A DNA stretch of 64,000 nt, taken from NCBI GenBank assembly GCA_039111635.1, contig JBCAQO010000016.1:1-64000 (forward strand), written 5' to 3'. Position numbers and translations under genes: made by a program. The notes beneath the pieces are model-generated. The model searched no databases. It saw only the letters and a program-made list of their open reading frames with translations, and was not told the origin of the DNA. Shown here one piece after another: positions 54,981 to 64,000 of this stretch; position 1 is the first letter of the stretch, and the number at the start of each line of letters is the position of its first letter. The stretch is from Heterobasidion occidentale. Taxonomy: Eukaryota > Basidiomycota > Agaricomycetes > Russulales > Bondarzewiaceae.

Positions 54981-57185
54981 TGTTATGACTTGACCTGTTG
55001 GGACCCTGTGGGGTCAGTCTATTCAACGGTCCAAGCATCACGTGCTAGGTGGCTCCACTCCAGAGCATACATCAAGGTATTTGGCATGTCCTTACAAGCT
55101 GACTGGTCCGATGGTTCTTCAAGACATTGGAAGAGGATAAATGACAGGGTCATAGGTGTAGCGGCTTAGTGAGATAGGCATTCACATGCCATGGGCTTAG
55201 GGCATATGGGCAAGCACCTCGTTGCACCTGGATGGATTGGTGCGACTGGGGAAGTACAAGAGTAGGCACTGACTAAGAGAGATGGTGACCCACGCTCTCC
55301 TGGGATGTGAACCCGGAGAAGCATACGGACTCTTACCCTACGCCCTATACAGTATATAAGGCCCATAGAATAGGCTGAGGAACTTCAGTCTATTCTCTTT
55401 GTTTGCCACTGTCTTCCTACAGTAGGATCACTGCGACCACTCCTGTATTAATCTTCCAATACAGTCGAGGCTACGTTCCCCTACTCAGTCCATCGTGTGA
55501 CCTAGGGAAAAACCTGTTACTCTTGGGTTACCGAACGAGCAGTTTGTAACACTAGAATAGACTCGCTTTTACCCCTACCTTGCACCACACTCTGCTTGCT
55601 GCCACACTCTCTCTTATAACCCTTGTTGGCGGAGCTATAGACCTCCCCCAAAGAGTGTTACTACACACACCCTGGAGCAAGACCTAGGCCTAGGATTCCC
55701 ACCAGGCACTAGACAAACCAATAACCAACTTCAACAGAACCATTGCCCTATCCATCAAAGGGGAAACTGCTGGTTTTACTCCGACACCAATTGGCCAGCT
55801 CCCCCAAACTTTGATAACTGCTCGTACAGAGAAGGGCAATACTTCTTCACAAGAGAAGACAAAACAGAAGCTGAGTGAACTTGGGACAAAATAGCAGAAG
55901 ACTGGGTAGCACCACCCCAGTACAGAGAACCTGAACTGGAAATCCTGGACATATTGGAAGAAGAAGAAGAAACATCCGAGTCCAAATCCTCGGATATTCA
56001 AACACCGATCAACACCCGAAACCCCCAGAGTAATACCAATATGTTGGCACTGGGAACAACAAACCCCCCTACTACAGCCCCACAGTCTGGAAGGGGCAAA
56101 CTCAAACTTTCTGACAACTTCTCAGGCGATAGGACACAATCGCAAAAGTTCATATTGAACTGTGTTCTCCTCTTCGCAACAGAATGAGACCAGTATCAGA
56201 CCAACAAGGACAAAGTTTCCCTAGTCCTCTCATGTATGAGATACGGCACCGCCGGCGTCTGGGCAGAAAACTTTCTTAAGCAAACAGTCGGAGCGGACCT
56301 ACCACAAACCCTGAGAACCTGGACGGACTTTCTTACTAGCTTCAACCTTCAATTCAAGGAGTCCAACGTGAAGGACAAGGCTAGAAGCGCTCTTATGTCC
56401 TTCTCCCAGGAGAAAATGATGGTGGATGAATATTCCAACCAATTCGCCCTCATAGCTGCAGACGCTGACATCACCGATAAGGAACAAGTTCCTTACTATT
56501 GAAGAGGACTAGACCTGAAGGTCATGGACAAATCTATGACAAAGAAACTCAGCTGAGTGATATGATCCAAGATTGGATTAACACGGCCTGCAAAGTAGAC
56601 GGACACCTCAGAGCCCGAAGTGCTCAAAAGGCAATCCTCGCCAACTCCACCTCCTTTAGAAGCAACTTCCTCAATCATTTTCACCTCCAATCCTCACCCT
56701 GCTACAATTCTACCACCACACCTCGCAGAATGAATAACCAGGTGGTTGATATGGACATCAACGCCTCTCGCAAAGGAGATGCTGTTCGCCAGAAGCGCAC
56801 TCACGATGGCAAGCCTGAGACCATTTGCTTTAACTGTGGAAAATAAGGGCATTGGGCGGCTGACTGCTGTTCTCCACGTAGAGGTGTTCTGCAGACTTGA
56901 GGAAATCAGCGCTGTTCAATGGGTGGAAGAGGTAGAGGAGCTTATGCTGCAGACATGGAGGATGAAGACGACCAAGAACCCCAGCTGGGGGATGATGCAA
57001 GACTTCGTTGAGGACTGGAGGATGGGAGTTCTCATGGCCACCACTGTTGGGCATCACAACCTGGTAATTTGGTGGAACATGAGGACACTCCCGACAGAAG
57101 CGGAGGACAGGAACAGAGGAATGGAGAGCGCTATGTACCGCCTGATGGACAATGAAGCAACGGATCCGTCCATAATACTGCTAAC
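54981..57185 (+). mobile_element. Family A element A4: 5' LTR and gag, interrupted
   Basis: The 5' LTR (54981-55551) is followed by primer site AGAATAGACT (55555-55564), complementary to the start sequence at 55387-55396, and by gag. TATATAAG is at 55353-55360, 34 bases above the start. The copy lies head-on to A2 and is itself broken at 57185 by A3. Confidence 0.85.
55760..57180 (+). pseudogene. A4 gag with several stop codons
   Basis: Gag is readable as NCSYREGQYFFTREDKTEAE, then MLALGTTNPPTTAPQSGRGK, the capsid domain (MRYGTAGVWAENFLKQTVG, ARSALMSFSQEKMMVDEYSNQF) and a zinc knuckle CFNCGK-stop-GHWAADC. Stops replace sense codons near 55876, 56185, 56500 and 56844. One A is missing near 56532 (GACAAATCTATG). 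The copy is dead. It helps reconstruct where A1 gag is damaged. Confidence 0.78.
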
Positions 57186-57784
57186 TGTTACGAACTGCTC
57201 ATTTGGTAACCCAAGAGTAACAGGTTCTTCCCTAGGTCGCACAATGGACTGAGGGGTGGACGAAGTCTTGACTGTATCAGGCAATGATACAGGAAGAAAT
57301 AATGATTCTACTGTAGGAGGACAGTGGGGAATGAAGGTGTTTGTATAGGAAGATACGAACTAACGAGGAGAATAGACTGAAGATCCTCAGCCTATTCTAT
57401 AGGCCTTATATACTGTATAGGGTCTAGGGTAAGAGTCCGTATGCTTCTCCAGATATTTATCCCAGGAGAGCTGTGGTCGCCGTCTCTCTCAGCTGGTGCC
57501 TACTCTTGTACTTCTCCAGTTGCACCAATCCATCCTGGTGCAACGAGGTGCTTACCCATAAGCCCTAAGCCCATGGCATGTGAATGCCTATCTTATCAAT
57601 CTGCTGTACCCATGATCCTCCCACATATCCTCTACCGATGTCTTGAAGAACCATTGGTCCAGTCGGCTCCTAAGGACATGCCGAATACCTTGATGTACGC
57701 TCCGTAGTGGAGCCGCCTAGCATGTGATGCTTGATCCATCAGATAGACCAGGCACGACGGGCCCCGATTGGTCAAGTCATAACA
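57186..57784 (-). repeat. 3' LTR of A3
   Basis: TGTTACG..ATAACA, 599 bases. Leader hairpins are CTACTGT-AGGAGG-ACAGTGG (57308-57327) and GTTTGTAT-AGGAAG-ATACGAAC (57339-57360). They differ in sequence from A1 and A2 but keep six-base loops. Confidence 0.92.
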
Positions 57785-59032
57785 TTACCCCCTTTCTAGG
57801 TCCCAACTCCTGAGGGGACTACTCGCCTCCGCGAGCTTTATTGTCATTCCACGTACAATTTGCTTTCTGGTCATCCAATAACAATCGGGATGCGTCTTCC
57901 CGATATGACTTCGCTTTCTGGGGTGAAGACCGACTTACATCGTTTACAATGCCTAGGAGTTTTCCGTCTCTGTTGAGCTATTTGATTTGAAGTCCTGCGG
58001 TATTGCTACAATACCATGTTTCTTCCTGGTGTTCTTCCTTCTCTGTTATATTTTGTTTGAGTACACTCCTAGAGTCAATAGGCAGCTGCTCAACCAGGGC
58101 TCCCTGGTATGTTTGATAAGCCAGTTCCTTCTGGCGACGATATAGAAAGGTGTCGCATGCAAATGATTATATGATAAAATAGAAACTTGTCTGTGGATGA
58201 GTGTGTGTTGTTCTTCTTCAGAATGCCGAATGCCATGCTTCAGTGTTTCCAGGATAGATCTTCATTTCCTTGATCTCCGGTATCAAGGGGGACTCCAGGT
58301 GTGTGGGTTGATTGCTTTATCAAGGCTTAGGCCCACCAACCTATCGAGAATAGACTTTTCTCGACTTGTTTTGAGTTCGGCAAGACCCCTTTGAAGATCC
58401 CTAACTCTGTCATCCCCATACGGTGGCCCATCCTGGTTAGAGATTGAGTGTTTGTCCAGAGTTTGTTTGTCACATGGGAGCAAGCATGCAGCCATGCTCC
58501 ATGTATTGAATACGAGGTAAGGATTTTGAAGAATAGACTTTGAACCCCATGGTTTCTTGAGTAAACCATGGTATCCACCTTGACAATAATTATTGCGGGG
58601 TCAGCGTAAGGTATGTCCTGGTAGTTTAACATTGTGCTGGACGTCCGTAGTTTTGCGTCTTTGCGGACGCCCGCTAGTTTATCCTTAAGTCTTCGCAGAC
58701 TGAGGCTAGTTTATACATAAGTTGTTGCGGACTGCCCTGCTAGTTTAAACTAAGGTTGTTGCGGACCTATCCATCTCCCAATGTAGGAGTACCTGTAAAC
58801 AAGACAGCAGGCATTTCTGCACGTTGGAACATTCCTCGGTAGTGCGCATAGGGCCATAGACCAGTTCCTCCTTCTTGACAGGGTTCCTATTGAGGCAAGA
58901 TGGTGACGGTTTATACTATATCAAACCGGATAACTTCTAGAGTTGCCAGAATAGACTGTTGGGGCCTATTTTGACACAACTCACATGGCCCTGTAGATGA
59001 AGGGCAGCTCAGTTTATCGTCATGAAGGACGG
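57785..59032 (-). other. A3 structured 3' region, part 1
   Basis: Matches A1 10753-11975. Hairpin units run from about 58622, for example GCGTC-TTTGCG-GACGC near 58658, which is fully paired here while the A1 copy has one mismatch. No protein is encoded. Confidence 0.65.
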
Positions 59033-60110
59033 TGATACGCTAGAGGTGGCTCTAAGTGCCGAGCACAACACTAAAACAACCTCTAAGGCAGGGGTGCTGG
59101 AGCTAGTATCTGATACACAAGGAATTGTTAGTGATGACTTTAGAAATCGAAGGCGTACTGAGAAACAACGGGGAGTATGAGATTATAGCGCCCAAACGGT
59201 TCCGGGGCTGCGCCGAATACTGACCGAACGTTCGGTCGGTCGAGTCGGGGATTCGGTCGGTAACGAGAAGGTAGTGTCACGACCGACAACTTTGTGCTTC
59301 AAGAGCCACACGGGCCTCTGACAATATACAAGGGAGGACGAGGGGTACAAGCGAAGAGACGAGTACAAACGCGAATGAGGCCGAACAACGAGGATGACGA
59401 GTTTTTGGGAGTTGATAAAGACGATTTCAATGGTTGAGACGAGTGCGAATGAGCTCTGAACTTGTGGGGTGCGAAAGATGGTTTATTCCAGAGTTGTATG
59501 TAGGTTTTTATAGTAAACAGAGCCCCTAAGTAAAATATCAAACAAGCAATGAGAGTAGATGTCGAATGGGCGCCAAGCCCTAGCGAACAGAGAAGATAAG
59601 AAGGTAGGTGAGATGTCCATATGGGTTCCGAAGGTGATAAGGTAAAAGTTAATCAGCGATGGCAAAATCCCGAACGTTCGGGATCTGTCGCCCGAGCGTA
59701 GGTAGCAGGAACAGGCGTTGGAGCACCAATGAAAATAAGAAAGAAGTAACGTACAACCAGGGTGGCCAAGTAATGGTGCAAGATCACATTTGACCGACCA
59801 TGTGGAAGTCGGGAAGATAAGCGATAAAGACCGACCGACTCATGGAGCACATCGGCCGACACGGAATACTGGCTCCGATCCCGTAAACACCTATCGTAAC
59901 ACTCCTGTGCGGTTATGGTAAGTATGTGAAGTGTGGGCGAACTGACCCAAGTGCTGCCGAACGTCCTTCGGTGGCTTGCGGTCGGTCGGGTAGGACCAAC
60001 CGTGTTCAGTGCAAGTCGGCGTCTTCGGTACTCGTCTAGCGCTGTTTGGTGTCTCCCCCAAAGCTTCCCGAATACCTCCCTCGGACCCTAGCGCGGGTGC
60101 ATGCTCATCA
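59033..60110 (-). mobile_element. Solo-LTR-like insert D inside A3
   Basis: The 1078-base insert has TG..CA ends (TGATACG..CTCATCA) and a 4-base duplication ACGG (59029-59032, 60111-60114). A1 lacks it. A TATAAAAA box on the minus strand near 59510 suits a minus-oriented LTR. It holds two long palindromes with a GAACGTTC core: 59223-59236 and 59667-59684. No protein is encoded. It is a different family from A, B or C. Confidence 0.6.
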
Positions 60111-61380
60111 ACGGCAACTAGTTTATCGTCATTGCGGACGTCCGCTATTGCCTGGCTTGAATCTCCCGAGCCTCAATAGATTTAATCCTCCAGGGTGAGG
60201 GTAGTATAAGGTCATTTCGGACTAGTTGGTGGCCAAGGTCGTGGTCATCAACCACATCTCCTATGCATGAAGGAGTAAATAGTTTATCGTCTTTGCGGAC
60301 TAGATCAACATTGTGGCGTCAACAACGATGTCAATCGACATCTCCTATGCTGAAAGGAGTGGTAGTTTAATGTCATTGCGGACGTCGGCCCTGTAAAGGA
60401 AAGGGCAATCCCAGTTTACCATCATGGAGGACGTCCTAAACCTGAGGCACGATCCCAGTTGCCTCTTGACTGGCCCTTAAAGCGGAATCCTTGCTTCGGA
60501 CTTCAAGGGTAGAATGGGTGCACCATGGAGTAGTCGTGGTCCTATCAGATGGTTGACAACCCGCTCCATGTCCCCAAACCCCTCGCACGGAATTGAACCG
60601 TGTCGACCCCATATTCTTTTACCGTAAGGCGTATGGAATATGGAAGCACCTTGACCTAGTTGGCAGGGTTCTGCAATGGTGGAGGCCCTCCCTTCCATCA
60701 TCTGCCAGAATGCAACCACGCTCCGATGGTCCTTGGTAGCTTTAACGTTGTTCCGGACGGTAACTAGTTTATAGTCATTGCGGACCAAGCCTTTCGTAGT
60801 TTTACATTTTTGCGAATGTAATTTGTCCGTTTTGGTTACTTAGTGGAGTGAGGCCACTATGTACCGGCATCGCAGACAGGGCCCCCTAATGTGGAAATGA
60901 CCCTGTAAAACTGGAGATCCAAAGTGGGATGTCCAAGACACCTGTTAGACCTTGACAGCGATGTATGGTCCACCGTTCCCCAACGGTGAACATGCAACAC
61001 GATTTCCCACCAAGATTCTTGCATCATTCATAGCTTTTCGATCTCGCCATGGGATCAAAAAGCCGGCGTACTAGTACCAGGTTATTTGTTGAATCCAAGG
61101 ACCTCCTAATGCGGAAAGGATCCTGTAAGACTGGGGATCCAAGCAGGACACCTGATTTGCTTGTCAGAATACCTCTTGACAACGAGAGTGTTAAATGCTT
61201 GTCCTGTCTGAGACCGGAGGGCTGAAACGCAAATGGTCAGGTACTTCCCCTGCCTTCTTATCTTTTCACAGTCTAACGTCATGCAGGATGTTCATTCCAG
61301 TGTCCTGTGCGTGAAACTGGTACCTGTGGTGCGGAGGGTCCTTTCCTCTCCGTCACCTTTTGAGACAAGGGATTCCTTAA
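60111..61380 (-). other. A3 structured 3' region, part 2
   Basis: Matches A1 11976-13250, with hairpin units at about 60117, 60205, 60280, 60362, 60760 and 60795 and the tRNA-like domain at 60579-60668. No protein is encoded. Confidence 0.65.
60579..60668 (-). other. tRNA-like domain in the A3 3' region
   Basis: CACGG-TTCAATT-CCGTG at 60586-60602 and the CCATATTC/GAATATGG stem are kept. The D-arm-like stem has become GCC/GGT, still pairable with a wobble. Confidence 0.42.
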
Positions 61381-61499
61381 CTCCCTCGTCTAGTATCCTC
61401 TACCAATGTCCCCGAAATCGCCGTATCCCTCATCTGGTTGGTAGTATGGGTCGATGTCGTCGTAGTTCCCATCTTCGACCTCATCCCATGTGTCTAGTT

Positions 61500-62769
61500 C
61501 AGCCCAAGTCCAGGCAGCAGTTTGCTGAGCTGGTTGCTGGCGGACTTGAGTTCATCTACTAACATGAGGATGTGTTCCCTCAGGTCGATTATCTCGAGGA
61601 CGGTTTGGAGCCGTCAAATCTCTCGGTCAAGTTCTTCTAAGACCGTCTCGCCCAGGTTGGGGTGTCGTCCTCGCCCTCGGATTTCCTCGTCTCTTGTTCC
61701 TCCTGTACCTTGGAGGATGCTCCTCATTGCTGCCTCCGGCGTCCTGCCCGGTGGATTGTCCTGCCGATACGGGAGGAAGGGTCTCTCGATCCCTTCGTGC
61801 CTGCCATTGTACTGTAGTCCAGAAATATTCCGTCTGGACAGTTGCATCTTGGCTGGCTGTAGCCGGTATTGCTCTGCTGGTTTCATCGCCCCCTGGGTGG
61901 ACGCGGAACGGGTCAATCCGAATGGGCTGGGAGTGAGGGGAGTGTACCGCATCGATGTTTGAAATGAGGGCAGGTAGGAGCTCTAGATTGATGAAGGAAG
62001 AAAACTTGTTGGGGTGGATGAGTAGGGCATATGCTCCATTGTTCCCTCTGGCATACCAGGAGGCAGCTCAATGATCATCAGCATAGGCCAAAAGCTGGAC
62101 CTGGTCACTCATGTCTGTGAGGCGTCTGGGAACATCACTGTTCTTGCTCCCTGGTTGCCCTGTGAAGAAATTAGAGAGCCTTTGCAAGGCTAACGCTGTG
62201 GCCATCTGTATTACCGCCGAGATTGTGGTGCGCTGAAGTAACGCATCCCCTAATCCTTCCAATTCTCGGGGGTGCAGATTTCTACCACCGACAGGGGATT
62301 CTTTGGTCCTGGCAGCCGATGCACTAGTCGTTGCTGATTCTTGTACATTTGTTTCAGCAACTGCAGGCGGTGCCAAGTCTGCATGGTTTCTTGATCCTCT
62401 GCCACTTCTCGTTTCCTGTCTTGCGTTTCCTTGAGCCAACATTGTCGTCGGTCGTGGAGGCGTTGGCGGAGCCGGTCTTCCTTCTTCTTGACGTCCCTCA
62501 TTGGGCTCGTCATGAGCTCCCTCAGTCAAAGGTGAGGCTTGTAATTCTGTTCGATTTTCTGTGGCGAGCGTGGTGAGATGGATGGAGACCGGTATGGAAA
62601 CTCCCTCTGGAGTCGTTGGGAGGCTGCTTCGGCTAGGTTGTCCAGTGTCGGGGTTGGCCACGGCCAAAACGATGTCTGGCGAGGGATTCCTTGATGGCGA
62701 AGAGGTAGTTCCTTCATAGATGAGCATAGTGCGTCCTGGGGAGTAATCAAGAGAAGAGTGGTCGGACAT
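61500..62769 (-). pseudogene. ORF3 of A3
   Basis: The frame starts MSDHSSLDYSPGRTML as in A1 and reads to a TGA at 62068 (ADDH-stop where A1 reads ADDHRAASW). The overlapping coiled-coil frame starts MITPQDALCSS (62526-62750) and continues at 62250-62513 (VKKKEDRLRQRLHDRRQ). The third frame (61614-61952) carries YRQDNPPGRTPEAAMRS and the heptad-like end. Comparison with A1 is the main evidence that this region was coding. Confidence 0.5.
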
Positions 62770-62851
62770 GTACTTGGGAGGGTTTCCTTAGTTTTGATAA
62801 AGGGAGGTTGCTCCTTTTGATATATCCCCCTTACAGCTTAATCGCCGCTGG

Positions 62852-64000
62852 TCAGGGCTTGTTGGGATAGCTTTGGTGAAACTCACGAAGCGCCTCATCG
62901 GCCGTATCTTTGAGGAGGGCAAAGGGTTCCCAGGTGTTATCTGCTTCGGAGTATCCAACCCACTTGACGAGGTATTTGGTTCCTCGTCCCTGGCGTCTTG
63001 AGTCTATAATGGTCTCTACTTTGTAGTGCTCTTCTTCATTCAGGATTTCTGGCGCTGGTCTGGGGAAGTTCCTTCCATGGGCCTCTGTCTCATGATATTC
63101 GGTGAGCATGGAGGCATAAAATACCAGATGTATCTTCCATGTTTCAGGTATTTTCAGCCGATAAGCCAGGGGACCAATTCTTTCGGTCACTTGAAAAGGA
63201 CCATAACGCCTGGGTGCCAACTTGAACTTTGGGTGAGTTGTCTGAATATGGGTTCCTTCTAACCAAACTTGGGTTCCTACTTCCCACTGCGGAAGTTTCC
63301 AGTGTAGGTCCCGGTCTTTGGTGTGCTGCGCCGCTATCTGTAGACTGGCAGCCGTGTCTTCTTGGACTTTCTTGATTAGCTGTAAACGTTCAGTTACTGC
63401 GGGCACCCTGGTCTCCAACACCGAATCAACCGAATACAGCAGATTGAACCCATAGAGGACTTCAAACAGTGATTTCCCTGTAGCGGAGTGTCTTCGGGTG
63501 TTATGGGAGAATTCTGTGAAGGGGATCAGGTCTACCCAGTTATCTTGATGGTAGTTGCAGAATACCCACAGGAATTGTTCAATCTCCTGATTAACCTGTT
63601 CTGTTTCTCTGTCTGTCTGGGGGTGATAAGCCATGCTAAGGGCCGGAGTGATTCCTAGGCCTTTCCATAGTTCTCGCGTGAACTTTGCCACAAACTGAGG
63701 GCCTCTGTCGGATATCACCTTGGTTGGTAGACCATATCGTTTGAACACATTATCCTGGAAGAGTGTCGTGGTTTCCTTGGCCGTGATTGTCTTCTTGCAC
63801 GGAGTTATGACTATCCCTTTTGACAGGCCCTGGTCCACTACCACGTTTATCGAATCGTCTCCTCTGCTTTCCAGGAGGTCTGTTACAAAATCTGTGGAGA
63901 TGAAACGCCAAGGGGTGTTCGTGGTTTCCAATGGTTGAATTGGAGGATGGGTCCTGTGGGGTAGGTTCTTGGTGGACTGGCAAACTGCGCATCCATCCAC
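62852..64000 (-). CDS. A3 integrase and chromodomain, frame open, cut by window end
   Basis: The 382-codon frame has the end of the zinc domain (CAVCQSTKN) and a catalytic core with Asp37 (ISTDFVTDL), Asp98 (VISDRGPQF) and Glu134. It continues through LFEVLYGFNLLYSV (deleted in A1), the GPF motif (RRYGPFQVTERIG) and a chromodomain (YKVETIIDSRRQGRGTKYLVKWVGYSEADNTWEP), ending SYPNKP. ORF3 begins 82 bases further on. It is the only unbroken integrase-chromodomain unit of family A here. RT should lie to the right of the window. Confidence 0.88.
   Translation of the reverse strand: MDGCAVCQSTKNLPHRTHPPIQPLETTNTPWRFISTDFVTDLLESRGDDSINVVVDQGLSKGIVITPCKKTITAKETTTLFQDNVFKRYGLPTKVISDRGPQFVAKFTRELWKGLGITPALSMAYHPQTDRETEQVNQEIEQFLWVFCNYHQDNWVDLIPFTEFSHNTRRHSATGKSLFEVLYGFNLLYSVDSVLETRVPAVTERLQLIKKVQEDTAASLQIAAQHTKDRDLHWKLPQWEVGTQVWLEGTHIQTTHPKFKLAPRRYGPFQVTERIGPLAYRLKIPETWKIHLVFYASMLTEYHETEAHGRNFPRPAPEILNEEEHYKVETIIDSRRQGRGTKYLVKWVGYSEADNTWEPFALLKDTADEALREFHQSYPNKP

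Larger units (their letters stand above)
57186..64000 (-). mobile_element. Family A element A3, 3' LTR to integrase, continues past the window
   Basis: 3' LTR 57186-57784, polypurine tract, structured 3' region with hairpin units (57800-61400) interrupted by a 1.08-kb insert, ORF3 (61500-62769) and integrase (62852 onward). It inserted into A4 gag; CTAAC (57181-57185) should recur after its 5' LTR outside the window. It differs from A1 at roughly one base in eight to ten in coding parts but keeps the integrase frame open. Confidence 0.88.

Noticed and set aside
57186..57784. This LTR as the 3' LTR of A4
   Set aside because: It is in the opposite orientation to A4 and is followed by the polypurine tract and 3' region of a minus-strand element, so it belongs to A3.

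Overview
The window looks like a transposon-rich accessory region of a filamentous basidiomycete (Agaricomycetes-type) nuclear genome. Reasons: short GT..AG introns, chromodomain Ty3/gypsy LTR retrotransposons, a Plavaka-type (KDZ) transposase, fungal HNH-domain genes and a secreted S53 sedolisin. No species can be named. No CRISPR, operon or rRNA was seen.

Layout. 1-362 is an LTR of retroelement family A (plus orientation). 363-9167 is a decayed family B element (plus). 9168-10132 plus 20917-22841 is one Plavaka transposase gene cut in two by a young family A element, A1 (minus, 10133-20916), with target duplication CACAG. 22842-37206 is the only part not dominated by LTR elements. It holds two diverged copies of a gene pair with HNH-like domains (23.3-27.3 kb and 34.0-37.2 kb), a small CAGCAAAC-ended DNA element inside the first copy, a hAT-like element (25605-26622), a broken HCNGP/SAP30BP-like gene, and one intact host gene: a ten-exon sedolisin on the minus strand (29344-31564). 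37207-39134 is unassigned.

39135-64000 is a nest of retroelements. A family C element (C', plus) was entered by A2 (minus). A2 was entered by a family B LTR (now solo), which was itself entered by a full family C element (43335-53719, TSD TTTTC). A2 was also entered by A4 (plus). A4 was entered by A3 (minus, running off the window). A3 carries a 1.08-kb solo-LTR-like insert.

All three families carry a ten-base primer-binding site two bases inside the 5' LTR. It is the exact reverse complement of the presumed transcript start, 31-34 bases below a TATA box. This is the arrangement expected of Tf1-like self-priming. Family A also has a roughly 2.5-kb noncoding 3' region packed with small hairpins. 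About sixteen units in A1 share a six-base loop, with stems that change by compensatory substitution. The region also holds a conserved tRNA-like domain, and an extra open reading frame sits between pol and the 3' LTR. Family C has its own extra downstream frames, one with a CCHC zinc knuckle. These features are the best candidates for undescribed biology here. Nearly all retroelement coding regions carry frameshifts or stops, so most copies are probably not autonomous as assembled.
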